Below, one piece after another: positions 27,911 through 38,171 of a stretch of 64,000 nt of DNA (positions are counted from its first letter, which is position 1; each line of letters starts with the position of its first letter). A model generated the notes under the pieces. It had not been told where the DNA came from, made no database searches, and was given only the letters and a program-made list of their open reading frames with translations. The position numbers and the translations under genes were made by a program. This DNA comes from Kolteria novifilia (GTDB lineage Bacteria > Planctomycetota > Planctomycetia > Kolteriales > Kolteriaceae), in the NCBI GenBank assembly GCA_007748055.1, contig CP036279.1, positions 6,944,001 through 7,008,000 of the forward strand. Reading direction: 5' to 3'.

Positions 27911-29053
27911 ATGACGACAGCGTATCGCGTTCAACTCGATGTGTACGGCGGGCCGCTCGACCTGCTGGTCCACCTCGTGCGCCAGGACGAAGTCGATGCG
28001 CTGGAATTGACGATCGCCGAAATCTGCTCGCAGTACCTCGCATACCTCGAAAACCTCCAAGCGGTCGATGTCGACGAGGCAGGTGAATTCCTCGTCCTGT
28101 CGAGCCATCTGCTGGAAGTGAAGAGTCGCGCCCTCCTGCCGCGCGCGGAGGAGACCGCCCCCGAGGAAGAGGACGAAACGCGTCAGGAGTTGGTCAAGCA
28201 ACTGCTCGAGTACCGCCGCTTCAAGGAAGCCGGGGCGATGCTGTGGGAGCGTGCCCGCGCCCAACAGCAGAAGCTGTCGCGACAGCAAAACGACCTGCCG
28301 GCAATGCAGTCCGATCCGGGGGCTCGCCCGATCCGCGAGTTGGAGCTGTGGGATCTCGTCAGCGCGTTCAGCCGCATCCTCAAGGAAAACATCGTCCCGG
28401 TCACCGACACGATCAAGATCGACACGACGCCGATCGAGGTCTACATGGCCAAGCACGAAAAGCGTGTCCTCGAGACCGGAGGGATCACCTTCGCCGAGTT
28501 GATCGGGACCACGAACACCCGCTCGCAGGTGATCGGCAAGTTCCTGGCGTTGCTGGAACTGATCAAGATGAAGAAGGTGTGGTTCGAGATGACCGACGCC
28601 TACGAAATCTCGATCTACCCACCGCGCCCACTGGTTCCGCTCACCGACCAAGAGCGTGCCGAGCCGATGGCCGACGCCACCGAGCCTCCGCCGCAACAGC
28701 CGAGCCGCGACGATCACGAGGCGAGCGTCGCCGACGCCAGCGACCAAACGAGCGAGGCCGCCGACGCTTCGCCAAGCGCGCCGCAAGCCCCCGCCGATCC
28801 CGCGAACGCCGCCTGGGAGGACTTCGAGCCGGTCTCGTTGGAGGAGGGTTCCGACGAGACGCTCCCTTCCGCCAACGACCTCGACGGCGCCTGGTCCGAC
28901 TTCGAGCACGCCGAGGAGCTTCCGAAGCCCGAGGGCGTCGTGGACGATCCGGATCTCGACGCCATCGAGGACGCGCACGGACGCGAGCCGGTCGAGGACG
29001 ATCTCGGACCCGAGACGGAGTCCGACCAGACCGAACCTCCCCAAGCGGACTAA
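27911..29053 (+). CDS. scpA: Segregation and condensation protein A
   Basis: 380 residues from the ATG at 27911 (MTTAYRVQLDVYGGPLDLLV). Kleisin of the bacterial SMC condensin; its N-terminal helices bind the SMC neck and its C-terminal winged helix binds the SMC head. Signatures: YGGPLDLLVHLV, FLVLSSHLLEVKSRALLP, LLEYRRFKEA, and C-terminal RSQVIGKFLALLELIKMKKV. Residues about 245-380 are an acidic, disordered extension absent from most ScpA proteins, with repeated WEDFEP/WSDFEH motifs. scpB and smc are not adjacent; the 5-oxoprolinase gene follows after 109 bp. Confidence 0.94.
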   Translation: MTTAYRVQLDVYGGPLDLLVHLVRQDEVDALELTIAEICSQYLAYLENLQAVDVDEAGEFLVLSSHLLEVKSRALLPRAEETAPEEEDETRQELVKQLLEYRRFKEAGAMLWERARAQQQKLSRQQNDLPAMQSDPGARPIRELELWDLVSAFSRILKENIVPVTDTIKIDTTPIEVYMAKHEKRVLETGGITFAELIGTTNTRSQVIGKFLALLELIKMKKVWFEMTDAYEISIYPPRPLVPLTDQERAEPMADATEPPPQQPSRDDHEASVADASDQTSEAADASPSAPQAPADPANAAWEDFEPVSLEEGSDETLPSANDLDGAWSDFEHAEELPKPEGVVDDPDLDAIEDAHGREPVEDDLGPETESDQTEPPQAD

Positions 29054-29162
29054 GCGTCCCCTCTCCCGTCGCCCCCAAAAGCCCGTACAACGACCCCTCG
29101 CCCACGCGCCCGAGAAATCACCGCGCGGAGCCAGGACCTTCTTTGCGAACGGGGGAGCGACG

Positions 29163-32100
29163 ATGGATGATCGTTGGGAGTTCTGGATCGATGTCGGCGG
29201 CACCTTCACCGACTGCCTCGCCCGAGATCCCCAAGGGGTGGTGCGGACCTACAAGCTCCTCAGCAGCGGCGTCGTCAAGGGCGTCTGCGGCGCCGACTCG
29301 ACGACCACCCAGTTGCGCGTCGACGATCGAGGGAGCGACCCGGCCGGCTTCTTCGAGGGCTATCGCCTCCATCTCGCCGCTGCCCCCCCCACCGCCAACG
29401 CGCCCCAGACGCCGATCGAGCGGACCATCGTCGGGTTCGATCGCGACGCGGGCACCATCGCGCTCGACGAGCCCCTCGCCGCCGCTCCCGCCAAGGGAAC
29501 GCGCTACGAGATCGTCGCCGACGAGGAAGCGCCCGTCGTCGGGATTCGCTGGCTCCTCGGCCGGCGCCGCTCCGAACCAATCGGCGACGTGTCGGTTCGA
29601 CTCGGCACGACGCGCGGAACCAACGCTCTCTTGGAACGCCAAGGGGCCCCCACGGCGCTGGTGACAACACGTGGATTCGCCGACGTGTTGCGCATCGGCT
29701 ATCAGCATCGCCCGAAGATCTTCGACCTACACATCCGCCGTTCCGACGACCTCTTTCGCGAGGCGGTCGAGATCGACGAACGACTCGACTCCCAAGGGAG
29801 GGTCCTTCGCCCCCTCGACCTCGCCGGGGCTCGCGACGCCCTGGCCCGACTGCACGATCGCGGGATCACGTCGCTGGCGATCTGTCTGCTGCACGCGTAC
29901 CGCAATCCCGACCACGAGGAGCGGCTCGCGGCCATCGCCGAAGAGCTCGGCTTCGAGCAGATCTCCGTCTCGAGCCGTCTCTCGCCCCTCCAGCGAATCG
30001 TCGATCGGGGCGACACGACCGTCGTCGACGCCTACCTGACCCCGATCATTCGCGAGTACATCGCCAGTATCCGGGCGAGCCTGCCCGACGCGCGCCTCAA
30101 GCTTATGACCAGTGCGGGGAGTCTGACGGGCGCCGAGAAGTTCGTTGGCAAGGACAGCATCCTCAGCGGTCCCGCGGGAGGCGTCGTCGGTGCCGCTCAC
30201 GTCGGCCAGACCGCGGGGTTTCCCAACGTCATCGCCTTCGACATGGGAGGCACGAGCACCGACGTCAGTCGCTTCGACGGCAACTTCGAACGTCGCTACA
30301 CGATGGAGGTCAACGATCCCGAGTCAGGCTCCGGCGTCCGGGTGGTCGCCCCGATGCTCTCGATCGAGACGGTCGCCGCCGGGGGCGGGTCGATCTGCTG
30401 GTTCGATGGGCAGAAGGTCTGTGTCGGTCCGCGCAGCGCCGGCAGCAACCCCGGCCCGGCTTGCTACGGCCGAGGGGGCCCGCTGACGGTGACCGATGTG
30501 AACCTGTTTCTCGGTCGCATCCCAAGCGATCGGTTCGCCTTTCCGCTCGACCGAGACGCGGTCGAACGTCGCTTGAGTGAATTGATCGACGAGGTCTGGG
30601 AATCCTCCGGGCAGCGCTACACACCGGAGAAGCTCGCGGAGGGCTTCATCCAGATCGCCAACGCGAACATGGCCTCGGCGATCAAGAAGGTCTCGATCGC
30701 GCGCGGCTACGATGTCCGCGACGACGCCCTGGTCAGCTTTGGCGGCGCCGGTGGCCAGCACGCTTGCGCCATCGCCCGCGAACTCGGCATCGGGACCATC
30801 CTGCAACATCCGCATGCCGGCGTCCTCAGCGCCTTCGGCATCGGGATGGCCGACGTCACCAAGTTCGCCGAGCGCGACGTCGGCAAGATCTACAACCCGG
30901 AGACCCTCGCCGAGCTCGACACTCTCTTCGAAACCCTCGAGACCTCCCTGCGCGAAAAGGTGCTCGCCGAGGGAATCGCGCCCGAACGGGTCACGCCGGG
31001 ACGCCGACTGCTCGATCTTCGCTACGACGGGCAGAACGCGACCATCACGATCGCACGGCCCAAGGACGGCGACTACAGCCGAGCGTTCGAGCGCAAGCAC
31101 CACAAACTCTACGGATTTACCTTCCCCGGTCGCACGATCGAGATCCACGCGGCCCGAATGGAGATCACCGGCACCACCGACCGTCCGGCTCCCACGTGCG
31201 AGGAGACCACCGACCGACGCCCAGCGCCGACCTCCTCGGGACGCGCCTACTTCGACGGCGCCTGGGGCGAGACAGCCCACTTCGATCGAACGCAACTTCG
31301 TCCCGGCGATCGCATCTTCGGCCCCGCGATCATCGCCGAACCGATCAGCACCATCGTCGTCGAGCCGGGCTGGGAAGCGAGCGTCACCGGGAGGGGAGAG
31401 GTCCTGCTCGAAGATCGCTTCGGATCGAGCCGACGCAGCAATGTCGGCACCGAGGTCGACGTCGTGACCCTCGAACTCTTCAACAACCAGTTCGCCTCGA
31501 TCGCCGAGCAGATGGGAGCGACCCTTCAGAAAACCGCCCTCTCGACCAACGTGAAGGAGCGACTCGATTTCTCCTGCGCCCTATTCACGGCCGAAGGGGA
31601 CTTGGTCGCCAACGCCCCGCACATCCCCGTCCACCTGGGCGCGATGCGGGACACCATCAAGGCGATCCTCGCCGAAGTCCCCGAGATGCGTCCCGGCGAA
31701 GCGTACATCACGAACGATCCCTACCGAGGCGGAAGTCACCTCCCCGACGTCACGGTGATCTCGCCGGTCTTCGACGAGACGAAGGAGCGGATCCTCTTCT
31801 TTACGGGAAGCCGGGCCCACCATGCCGAAATTGGCGGCATCGTCCCCGGATCGATGCCCGCTTTCTCGACCTCACTGGCCGAGGAGGGAGTGCTCATTCC
31901 GATCTTTCGGCTCGTCGCCGAGGATCAATCGAGCGAGAGCGCCCTGCGTGACTTGCTCGAGTACGCGCCCTACCCGACGCGTTCGATCGAAGAGAACATC
32001 GCCGATATCAACGCCCAGCTCGCCGCGAACCAGACCGGCGTGCGGCTCCTTCGGCAGCTCGTCGGGCGCTATGGTCTCGAGACGGTCAAGGCCTACATGC

Positions 32101-33047
32101 GACACATCCGGGCCGCCGCGGAAGCGAAGATGCGTACGGCGCTACTGAAGATCCCCGCGGGCGAGCACCACTTCAAGGACCAACTCGACGACGGGACCCA
32201 GATCGCCGTCACCATCGACGTTCGCCACACCGATCACGGCGGCGAAGCGCTCGTCTCCTTCGAGGGGACCGGGCCGGTCCATGCCGGCAATCTCAACGCC
32301 AACCCGGCGATCGTTCGCTCCGCCCTGCTCTACTGCTTGCGCTGCCTCATCGATGAAGAGATCCCGCTCAATGACGGCGTCATGGCACCGGCGACCTTGT
32401 GGATTCCCCGGGACACGATTCTCTTCCCGCAAGCCAATTCCGACCCGACGCTCTGCCCGGCCGTGGGTGGAGGCAACGTCGAGACCTCGCAGCGCGTCGT
32501 CGATGTCATCTTGGGAGCCCTCGGGGTCGTCGCCGCGAGTCAGGGAACGATGAACAACCTCCTCTTCGGTCGATCGCCCACCACCGACGTGAAGGGGTTC
32601 GGCTATTATGAAACCATCGGCGGCGGCAGCGGCGCCGGTCCCGGATTCCACGGAGCGTCGGCCGTCCATTCGCACATGACCAATACCCGCTTGACCGATC
32701 CGGAGGTCTTCGAGGATCGCTACCCGGTTCGTTTGAGGGAATTCGCGATTCGACGGGGTTCGGGGGGCGAGGGGCGCTATCGCGGAGGAGACGGCATCCG
32801 GCGCGTGATCGAGTTTCTCGATTCCCTCGACGTCTCGGTCGTCTCCAATCGGCGCCGATCGGTCCCCTACGGTCAGCGGGGCGGAGGTCCGGGAAAGCCG
32901 GGACGGAACTTGCTTCTCCGGTCCGGACAAAACGAGCCCGAGGATCTCGGCCCCGCCGCCCAACTTGAAGTCGGTCCTGGCGATGTCCTGACGATCGAAA
33001 CGCCCGGCGGGGGCAGCTGGGGAAGGGTGGCGACGAGCGAACGGTAG
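29163..33047 (+). CDS. 5-oxoprolinase (ATP-hydrolysing), HyuA-HyuB single chain
   Basis: 1294 residues. Opens 5-oxoproline (or a hydantoin) to glutamate with ATP, the salvage step of the gamma-glutamyl cycle. HyuA half (about 1-750): [14 protein letters not shown] phosphate motif, [55 protein letters not shown] and [19 protein letters not shown]. HyuB half (about 765-1285): [73 protein letters not shown], and C-terminal GGGSWG. The one-chain form and length match eukaryotic-type 5-oxoprolinase rather than split HyuA/HyuB. ATG at 29163 follows GGGGGAG; the longer frame upstream overlaps scpA and is spurious. Confidence 0.95.
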   Translation: MDDRWEFWIDVGGTFTDCLARDPQGVVRTYKLLSSGVVKGVCGADSTTTQLRVDDRGSDPAGFFEGYRLHLAAAPPTANAPQTPIERTIVGFDRDAGTIALDEPLAAAPAKGTRYEIVADEEAPVVGIRWLLGRRRSEPIGDVSVRLGTTRGTNALLERQGAPTALVTTRGFADVLRIGYQHRPKIFDLHIRRSDDLFREAVEIDERLDSQGRVLRPLDLAGARDALARLHDRGITSLAICLLHAYRNPDHEERLAAIAEELGFEQISVSSRLSPLQRIVDRGDTTVVDAYLTPIIREYIASIRASLPDARLKLMTSAGSLTGAEKFVGKDSILSGPAGGVVGAAHVGQTAGFPNVIAFDMGGTSTDVSRFDGNFERRYTMEVNDPESGSGVRVVAPMLSIETVAAGGGSICWFDGQKVCVGPRSAGSNPGPACYGRGGPLTVTDVNLFLGRIPSDRFAFPLDRDAVERRLSELIDEVWESSGQRYTPEKLAEGFIQIANANMASAIKKVSIARGYDVRDDALVSFGGAGGQHACAIARELGIGTILQHPHAGVLSAFGIGMADVTKFAERDVGKIYNPETLAELDTLFETLETSLREKVLAEGIAPERVTPGRRLLDLRYDGQNATITIARPKDGDYSRAFERKHHKLYGFTFPGRTIEIHAARMEITGTTDRPAPTCEETTDRRPAPTSSGRAYFDGAWGETAHFDRTQLRPGDRIFGPAIIAEPISTIVVEPGWEASVTGRGEVLLEDRFGSSRRSNVGTEVDVVTLELFNNQFASIAEQMGATLQKTALSTNVKERLDFSCALFTAEGDLVANAPHIPVHLGAMRDTIKAILAEVPEMRPGEAYITNDPYRGGSHLPDVTVISPVFDETKERILFFTGSRAHHAEIGGIVPGSMPAFSTSLAEEGVLIPIFRLVAEDQSSESALRDLLEYAPYPTRSIEENIADINAQLAANQTGVRLLRQLVGRYGLETVKAYMRHIRAAAEAKMRTALLKIPAGEHHFKDQLDDGTQIAVTIDVRHTDHGGEALVSFEGTGPVHAGNLNANPAIVRSALLYCLRCLIDEEIPLNDGVMAPATLWIPRDTILFPQANSDPTLCPAVGGGNVETSQRVVDVILGALGVVAASQGTMNNLLFGRSPTTDVKGFGYYETIGGGSGAGPGFHGASAVHSHMTNTRLTDPEVFEDRYPVRLREFAIRRGSGGEGRYRGGDGIRRVIEFLDSLDVSVVSNRRRSVPYGQRGGGPGKPGRNLLLRSGQNEPEDLGPAAQLEVGPGDVLTIETPGGGSWGRVATSER

Positions 33048-33053
33048 CGACTG

Positions 33054-33207
33054 CTATTGGCCTGACTGATTCGCTCACTGCCCAAGAGACGTTTCTTGGG
33101 TACCCCCACGCTTGCCGTGGACACGAGGGACACGCCTCCGATTCAGCACACTCGCGCCCGATTGGGGAACAAGGTCCCATGGAACGGACTTGTCCATCAA
33201 GAGGCTA
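33054..33207. mobile_element. MITE family 1 copy (about 154 bp, diverged), forming a stop codon
   Basis: Left end CTATTGGCCTGACTG, right end read inward TAGCCTCTTGATGGACAAG; the latter matches the 42-kb copy at most positions. The interior holds CAAGAGACGTTTCTTGGGT, then GGGTACC, CCCACG, loop CTTGC and CGTGG (33098-33120), as in the other copies. TA dinucleotides at 33055 and 33206 flank it. The right-end TAG is the stop of the leftward gene that begins at 34782. Confidence 0.65.
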
Positions 33208-34782
33208 CCGCTTCTTTGTCGCTGGCTGCCCTTCGCGGACACCGATGCCGGCAAGACGCCATAGCTCGCCGGTGAGCACGTACTTGAGGTCGAAGCTGAT
33301 CGGGGGCTGACCGCGAAGGGTGCCCTTCAACACCAGAATCCCCGACGTGGTGATCTCGGGCTCCGCGTCAAAGATGATCCAGGCCTCCTTCGCCTTGCGC
33401 TCGAGATCGACTTTCGGGCCGCCCAGATGACGAAAGCCCTCCTTGAGCCGCTCGAGCGTGAGCTGGTCACGTAGACGCGGGTCGAGGCTCTCGAGGAAGG
33501 GGGCGAAATCTCTCTTCGTCAGTGCCTCGCCCAGGGACGCGAGTGAGGTCCGTACTAGTTTCTTCAGCTCCATTCCGTTAGGGACGGGACGCCCATAGCC
33601 GTCGCCAACCACGGGATAGACGTTGACGCGAATGCCGTTCAACATCCACGTCTTGTCCTCGAGAACATAGGCCAAGTGAAACGCGAGCCGGCGATTCCCC
33701 TGGAGACTCGAACCGGAGGCGATCAGTTCCCCCTCGTCGTTGATCAGCGGCTCGCGGCTGAAGTCGAGGTCGCTCGTCTTCATCGCCGACAGATCGCCGA
33801 TCTGAGCAACGCTGCCTCTCACCGAGGCGCGAAGCGAGTCCGGAGTGACGCGTCCTTGAAAGCTGGGCGCGAGTGACTGGTGGAACTCCGTGAAGTCGCT
33901 CGCCTTGACCGCCTTGGCGAAGGCCAACAGCGAGCGACGCGCGAGTTCTCGGATGGTCGCGTCATCGGGCACGAGCCGCTGGGAAGGGCGAACATCGGTC
34001 TTCAATCCCACGAGTTTCCACTCGCCGCCCTCCTGCGCGTAGTTCAACTCGAACGCCACTTGCGTGTCACGCAGTTCGATCTTGCCCGCGGTACGCAGCA
34101 GTCCCTTGTCGAACCGTGGAGGTTCTCGATAGGTCGGCGTGGCCGATTCGATGCCGTCGAGGAAACGCCCTTTCTCGATCAAGGGCTGAAAGCTCTCGCT
34201 TAGCTTCTCCTCGGTGATCCCTTTTCGCGCGCTTTCGGCAAGCGACTGTTGAAACGCGCCGAAGTCTCGTTGGCGCAGGGCGAGGTTCAATTCCGAAAGG
34301 GTCGCGATCACCAGCGAGTTGACACTCACGGGCGCGGGCCCATCGGCGTCGCCCCCCTTCGCCGACCCAGCGGTTACCTTGCCCCCGGCGTTCTCGACGG
34401 GTTGAACGCTCGCCACGCGCCATTGACCTCGCTCGTCGACCAGGCTCACGAGCATCGCCACGGCCGAACCGTCTTTCCGAGTCGCGTCCCCGACGAACGC
34501 CTTGGTTCCCTCGGGAGCCCCCTCCTGTCGTGACCAGGTGATCGATGAGACAGCACCGAGTCCCGTCTCCTCGAGGAACGTGTGGAACTCTTCCTTGGTC
34601 GTCGATTCCCGCAGTTGGCTCGCGCTGTCGGCGTAGGCATCATCGACTTCTCCGGAAGTGATCTGGCCAATCCAGCGGTTCGCGGCGTCGTGGGGCGTCG
34701 GCGTCGGGGCGCTCCACCAACGCAAGAGGAAGTAACTTCCCACCACCAGGAGCAGGAGGATCGTCGTGCGACGGCTTCGCAT
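33205..34782 (-). CDS. Membrane-anchored or exported protein with four NTF2-like repeats
   Basis: 525 residues from the ATG at 34782, with AAAGGA eight bases upstream. An N-terminal signal anchor (about 6-22, TTILLLLVVGSYFLLRW) is followed by four related repeats of about 120 residues. Each opens with a helix of the type ...LxxALxxRDFxxFxxSL: GEVDDAYADSAS, LRQRDFGAFQQSL, KASDFTEFHQSL and TKRDFAPFLESL. Each closes with a strand pair such as WRVASVQP, WKLVGLK, WMLNGIRV and WRLAGIGV. This resembles tandem DUF4019/NTF2-like cone domains. No catalytic motif. The stop codon is provided by the neighbouring MITE end. Function unknown; probably periplasmic. Confidence 0.75.
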   Translation of the reverse strand: MRSRRTTILLLLVVGSYFLLRWWSAPTPTPHDAANRWIGQITSGEVDDAYADSASQLRESTTKEEFHTFLEETGLGAVSSITWSRQEGAPEGTKAFVGDATRKDGSAVAMLVSLVDERGQWRVASVQPVENAGGKVTAGSAKGGDADGPAPVSVNSLVIATLSELNLALRQRDFGAFQQSLAESARKGITEEKLSESFQPLIEKGRFLDGIESATPTYREPPRFDKGLLRTAGKIELRDTQVAFELNYAQEGGEWKLVGLKTDVRPSQRLVPDDATIRELARRSLLAFAKAVKASDFTEFHQSLAPSFQGRVTPDSLRASVRGSVAQIGDLSAMKTSDLDFSREPLINDEGELIASGSSLQGNRRLAFHLAYVLEDKTWMLNGIRVNVYPVVGDGYGRPVPNGMELKKLVRTSLASLGEALTKRDFAPFLESLDPRLRDQLTLERLKEGFRHLGGPKVDLERKAKEAWIIFDAEPEITTSGILVLKGTLRGQPPISFDLKYVLTGELWRLAGIGVREGQPATKKR

Positions 34783-35036
34783 CGTGGGAATCCTTTCACA
34801 GCCCGTTGATCGATTCGGCACCGGCGGACCGTGGAGCGATCCGGCGCTCGCGAGAGCCAAGCCATTCTGGGCCGAACGGAGATGGCTAATGGGAGCAGGC
34901 TCCGCCCGCGAACGGCCGACGGACTTCAGCCTGCCGCGTTGACGGTCGCCTTGGGCATCTTAGAATCGAATCGACAGAAGGATCACTTTTCTTCGGTCGA
35001 GATCTACGTCCCGCCTCCCCTAATAAGGCTACATCC

Positions 35037-35516
35037 GTGAACCAGAACCTTGCATGCACGAAGTTGCTGGCGTTGCTCGCGGCGTTGCATCTGGTCGGCT
35101 GCCAACAGCGCAACGATCCCTCCCTTTCGGCGAAGGGCGATAGCGACGCCGACAAGCCGACCATGGTGGAGATCACGTACGTCTTTCCCGACGGTCCTCG
35201 TTCCTACACGCTCAACTTCGTCGACGGCATGACGGTACTCGAGGGCATGGAGAAAGTCGCGACCCTCCAGGATGGCGTGAAGTTCCAGCGGAAAGGCGAA
35301 GGCCCGGCGACGCTGATCACGTCGATCGGAGGGATCGCCAACGAGGGAGACACCGACGGGGCGAAGGACTGGATCTGTCTTCTCAACGGCCGCCGCATCG
35401 AGGGAAGCGCCGCGACGCACCAGTTCAAGCCACTCGACAAGATCGTCTGGAAGTTCATCGATCCCGACGAACTCGAGTCGACGACTCCCGGGCCGAGTGA
35501 TGACACTTCTCAGTGA
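35037..35516 (+). CDS. DUF4430 lipoprotein (transcobalamin C-terminal-like domain)
   Basis: 159 residues, GTG start with AAGG eight bases upstream. Signal peptide and lipobox LHLVGC (Cys22). Residues about 45-145 fit DUF4430: YTLNFVDGMTVLEGMEKVA, ITSIGGIANEG, DWICLLNGRRIEGSAAT, and KPLDKIVWKF. The same fold forms the C-terminal lid of cobalamin-binding intrinsic factor and transcobalamin and occurs alone in many bacterial surface proteins, so cobalamin binding is possible but not shown. Probably attached to a membrane and facing the periplasm. Stands alone. Confidence 0.82.
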   Translation: MNQNLACTKLLALLAALHLVGCQQRNDPSLSAKGDSDADKPTMVEITYVFPDGPRSYTLNFVDGMTVLEGMEKVATLQDGVKFQRKGEGPATLITSIGGIANEGDTDGAKDWICLLNGRRIEGSAATHQFKPLDKIVWKFIDPDELESTTPGPSDDTSQ

Positions 35517-35537
35517 CCAGCGTTCGAGACGACATCT

Positions 35538-35643
35538 CGTGCACTGTCAAACGTCCAGGTTTGGGTTTATGGTGACCCAACTCGAACTCACTGGCTGACA
35601 AGCAGCCAGTGGCCCCGAACAGGCAGGTGGTGAAGAAGCCTAG
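35538..35643. mobile_element. MITE family 2 copy (about 105 bp), forming the gyrA/parC stop codon
   Basis: Aligns end to end with 41848-41954. Left end TGCACTGTCAAACG; core hairpin CACTGGCTG, ACAAG, CAGCCAGTG at 35589-35611 (perfect 9-bp stem); right end GAAGAAGCCTAG. Read inward, the right end begins TAGGCTTCTT against TAGGCTCCGT in the other copy. That TAG is the stop of the leftward topoisomerase gene. No transposase. Confidence 0.75.
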
Positions 35644-38018
35644 TCCGCGTCGGCGATGCTCGACCAATCGACGAGACTCGCCTCGATCGGAATCACGCGG
35701 ACGAGTCCCCCACGTTTAATCACTTCATGTCCCTTGCCGCCCCGCCCGGTCGGCTGGTACTTTCCGCGACGCAACTCGAGTTCCGAACCGCGCGTCGTCT
35801 CGACTTTCATCGCTTCGCGGAACCCGGAGACGATCTGGCCGCCGATGCACGAGACCTTGTCCTCCATCTTGATCCCTTTGACGCCCTTGCCGACTCCCGA
35901 GAGGACGTTGACATCGGAGAGATGAAAGTGGATGACGTGGCCGTCGGAGGCGGCGAGAAACATCGTCTCGTCGTCGATGGTCGGGACGCCCACGAAGACG
36001 ACTTCGTCGGAGTTGTCGGTCAGTCGAACATAGCGCCGGCCAGCCTTGGTCGACGGGACGCCGAACGGGGCGAGGGCCGTCCGTAGGATGTTTCCACTGC
36101 GAGTCGCGACGACGAGTTGCCACTCCTCGGTCTCCTTCATGAACATCGAACGACGCGGCGGCATCGCCTGGCCGGTGGGCGTGAAGCGACTGTCAGTCGT
36201 CGCCGCGCCGACGATCGTCACGCCATCGCGGAGCCGGAAGAACTTCGCCAAGGGCTCGCCGTAGCCGGAGCTGACGGGCACCTCGTCAATGCGCATCGTG
36301 TAAGCGAACCCGTCGCTCGAAAAGAGGACCACGCAGTCGAGCGTGCTTCCCGGCAATACCACCAGGACCTCGTCGCCGTCGCGAACCCGCGTGCTCTTGA
36401 TCGACGAAAGCCGACCGACCCGCTTGATCCACCCCTTGCGCGTCAGGACGACGTTGGCATTCTCGCGAACGATATAGGCTTCGGGATCGAACTCGGGCGT
36501 CTGTTCCTCGTCGGCGATCTTCGTCCGACGCGAATCGGCGTAGGTTTCCGCGAACGCGGACAACTCGCGATGGACCTCGGCCCATAGCTTTTTGTCGGAG
36601 GCGAGGATGTCCTCGATCCGTTTGGCTTCCTTCTTCTTCTCGCGCAGTTCGTCGACCACCTTCTTGATCTCGAGACTACCGATGCGGTAGAGATTCAAGT
36701 CGACGATCGCGAGGCTCTGAACTTCGTCGAGGGGAAAGTGGTCGCGCAGACGCTCGGCGGCGTCGAGACGTCCCTTGCTCTTCTTGATGATCTCGATCGC
36801 GGTGTCGAGATCGTCGAAGATGATCCTGAACCCTTCGAGAATGTGGATGCGTTTGAGCAACTGTTCGAGCAGGAACTCGAATCGCCGCCGAACCGTGAGG
36901 AAACGGAAGTCGAGAAAGGCGAGCAAGATTTCCTTCACACCGACGCGGCGCGGCTGCACATCCTCCTGCGTCTCCTGGTTGTCGGTCGGCATTAGACACG
37001 TGAAGTTGCACGCGAAATTCTCTTGCAGCGCGGTGTGCTTGAAGAGATATGCCATCACCACTTCGGGGTTGGTGCCCTCCTTGAGTTCGAGGACGATCCG
37101 CATGCCGTTGTCGAGGCTCGACTCGTCGACGAGATTGGTCACCTGTGGCAAGCGACGCTGAGCGACGATATCGCCGATGCTCGCCAAGAGGTTCCCCTTG
37201 TTGACGCCATAGGGAATCGAGTGAATGATGATCTGGCGATCCTTCGTCCGCCCCTTGCCGACTTTCTCGATTTTCCACTCGCCTTGGACCTTGATCGGCC
37301 CCTGCCCCGTCTCGTAGATCTTGCGCAGCGTCGGTTGGTCGACGAGCATCCGGCCACCGAGCGGGAAGTCGGGGCCTTTGATCGGGCCGCGATGAGCGTT
37401 GACGAGCTGAGCGGTGGTCGCCTCGCGATTGCCGATCAACAGGAGGCACGCCCTAATCAATTCGCCGAGATTGTGTGGTGGGATGTTCGTCGCCATGCCG
37501 ACGGCGATTCCCGTCGAACCGTTGGTCAGGAGTTCGGGGAACTGAGCCGGGAGGACGACTGGTTCTTCCTTCTCGCCGTCGAAGTTGGGCCGCATGTCGA
37601 CGGTCTGCTGGACAAGCTCGTCCATCATCCGTTCGGCCAAGGGCATCATGCGGCATTCGGTGTAGCGCATCGCGGCGGGGGGATCGCCGTCAACCGAGCC
37701 GAAGTTGCCCTCGCCATGCACCAACGGGTACCGCAGCGTGAAGTCCTGCGCGAGCCGAACGAGGGCGTCGTAGACCGGTTGATCGCCGTGCGGGTGGTAG
37801 GACTTGGTCACTTCGCCGGTGACGCCGACGCACTTGCGGCAACGGCTGTCGGCTCGGTAGCCCTCTTGTCGCATCGCGAAGAGGATGCGCCGCTGGACCG
37901 GCTTGAGTCCATCGCGCGCATCGGGAAGGGCCCGGGACTGGATGACCGAAAGAGCGTAGTTTAGGTAGCGTCGCTTGGTCTCGTCCGCGATATTGATCAG
38001 CTCGATCGATTCATCCAT
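35640..38018 (-). CDS. Type IIA DNA topoisomerase subunit A (GyrA/ParC family)
   Basis: 792 residues. DNA-cutting subunit of gyrase or topoisomerase IV. Winged-helix breakage-reunion core: SRALPDARDGLKPVQRRIL, SYHPHGDQPVYD, FGSVDGDPPAAMRYTE with catalytic Tyr119, then NIPPHNLGE and the beta-propeller C-terminal domain. The residue matching quinolone-sensitivity Ser83 of E. coli GyrA is Gln80 here; Asp87 is kept (Asp84). One GyrA-box-like TGRGGKG sits near the C-terminus (about 765-772), not the classic QRRGGKG, so gyrase versus topo IV is left open. gyrB/parE is not adjacent. The stop codon lies in a MITE terminus. Confidence 0.93.
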   Translation of the reverse strand: MDESIELINIADETKRRYLNYALSVIQSRALPDARDGLKPVQRRILFAMRQEGYRADSRCRKCVGVTGEVTKSYHPHGDQPVYDALVRLAQDFTLRYPLVHGEGNFGSVDGDPPAAMRYTECRMMPLAERMMDELVQQTVDMRPNFDGEKEEPVVLPAQFPELLTNGSTGIAVGMATNIPPHNLGELIRACLLLIGNREATTAQLVNAHRGPIKGPDFPLGGRMLVDQPTLRKIYETGQGPIKVQGEWKIEKVGKGRTKDRQIIIHSIPYGVNKGNLLASIGDIVAQRRLPQVTNLVDESSLDNGMRIVLELKEGTNPEVVMAYLFKHTALQENFACNFTCLMPTDNQETQEDVQPRRVGVKEILLAFLDFRFLTVRRRFEFLLEQLLKRIHILEGFRIIFDDLDTAIEIIKKSKGRLDAAERLRDHFPLDEVQSLAIVDLNLYRIGSLEIKKVVDELREKKKEAKRIEDILASDKKLWAEVHRELSAFAETYADSRRTKIADEEQTPEFDPEAYIVRENANVVLTRKGWIKRVGRLSSIKSTRVRDGDEVLVVLPGSTLDCVVLFSSDGFAYTMRIDEVPVSSGYGEPLAKFFRLRDGVTIVGAATTDSRFTPTGQAMPPRRSMFMKETEEWQLVVATRSGNILRTALAPFGVPSTKAGRRYVRLTDNSDEVVFVGVPTIDDETMFLAASDGHVIHFHLSDVNVLSGVGKGVKGIKMEDKVSCIGGQIVSGFREAMKVETTRGSELELRRGKYQPTGRGGKGHEVIKRGGLVRVIPIEASLVDWSSIADAD

Positions 38019-38087
38019 CGGAACCTGCTTCCTCCTTGCCGCAGCGTTTCTGAGAGTGGCTGAGTGTAGCCAATTCTAGTCCTTCCG

Positions 38088-38169
38088 CCAGAGCAAGTTG
38101 CTCGGCGGCCATTGGACTCACCAGAGCAAGTTGCTCGGCGGCCATCGGACTCACCAGAGCAAGTTGCTC
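38088..38169. repeat. 33-bp tandem repeat (2.5 copies) between two leftward genes
   Basis: Units at 38088-38120 and 38121-38153, with 16 bp of a third at 38154-38169. Each starts CCAGAGCAAGTTGCTCGGCG and contains the small palindrome GAGCAA-G-TTGCTC. The copies differ by one base. It lies directly downstream of the FCD-AraC gene stop and upstream of the topoisomerase gene. Confidence 0.9.
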
Positions 38170-38171
38170 CT

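Noticed and set aside
28656-29162. Upstream extension of the 5-oxoprolinase frame
   Set aside because: Overlaps scpA in another frame and is Arg/Pro/Ser-rich; the enzyme's own N-terminus starts at 29163 after a good ribosome site.
27224-29209. 661-residue minus strand frame across the lipoprotein tail and scpA
   Set aside because: Antisense shadow spanning two genes; composition is Arg/Leu/Gly-rich without motifs.
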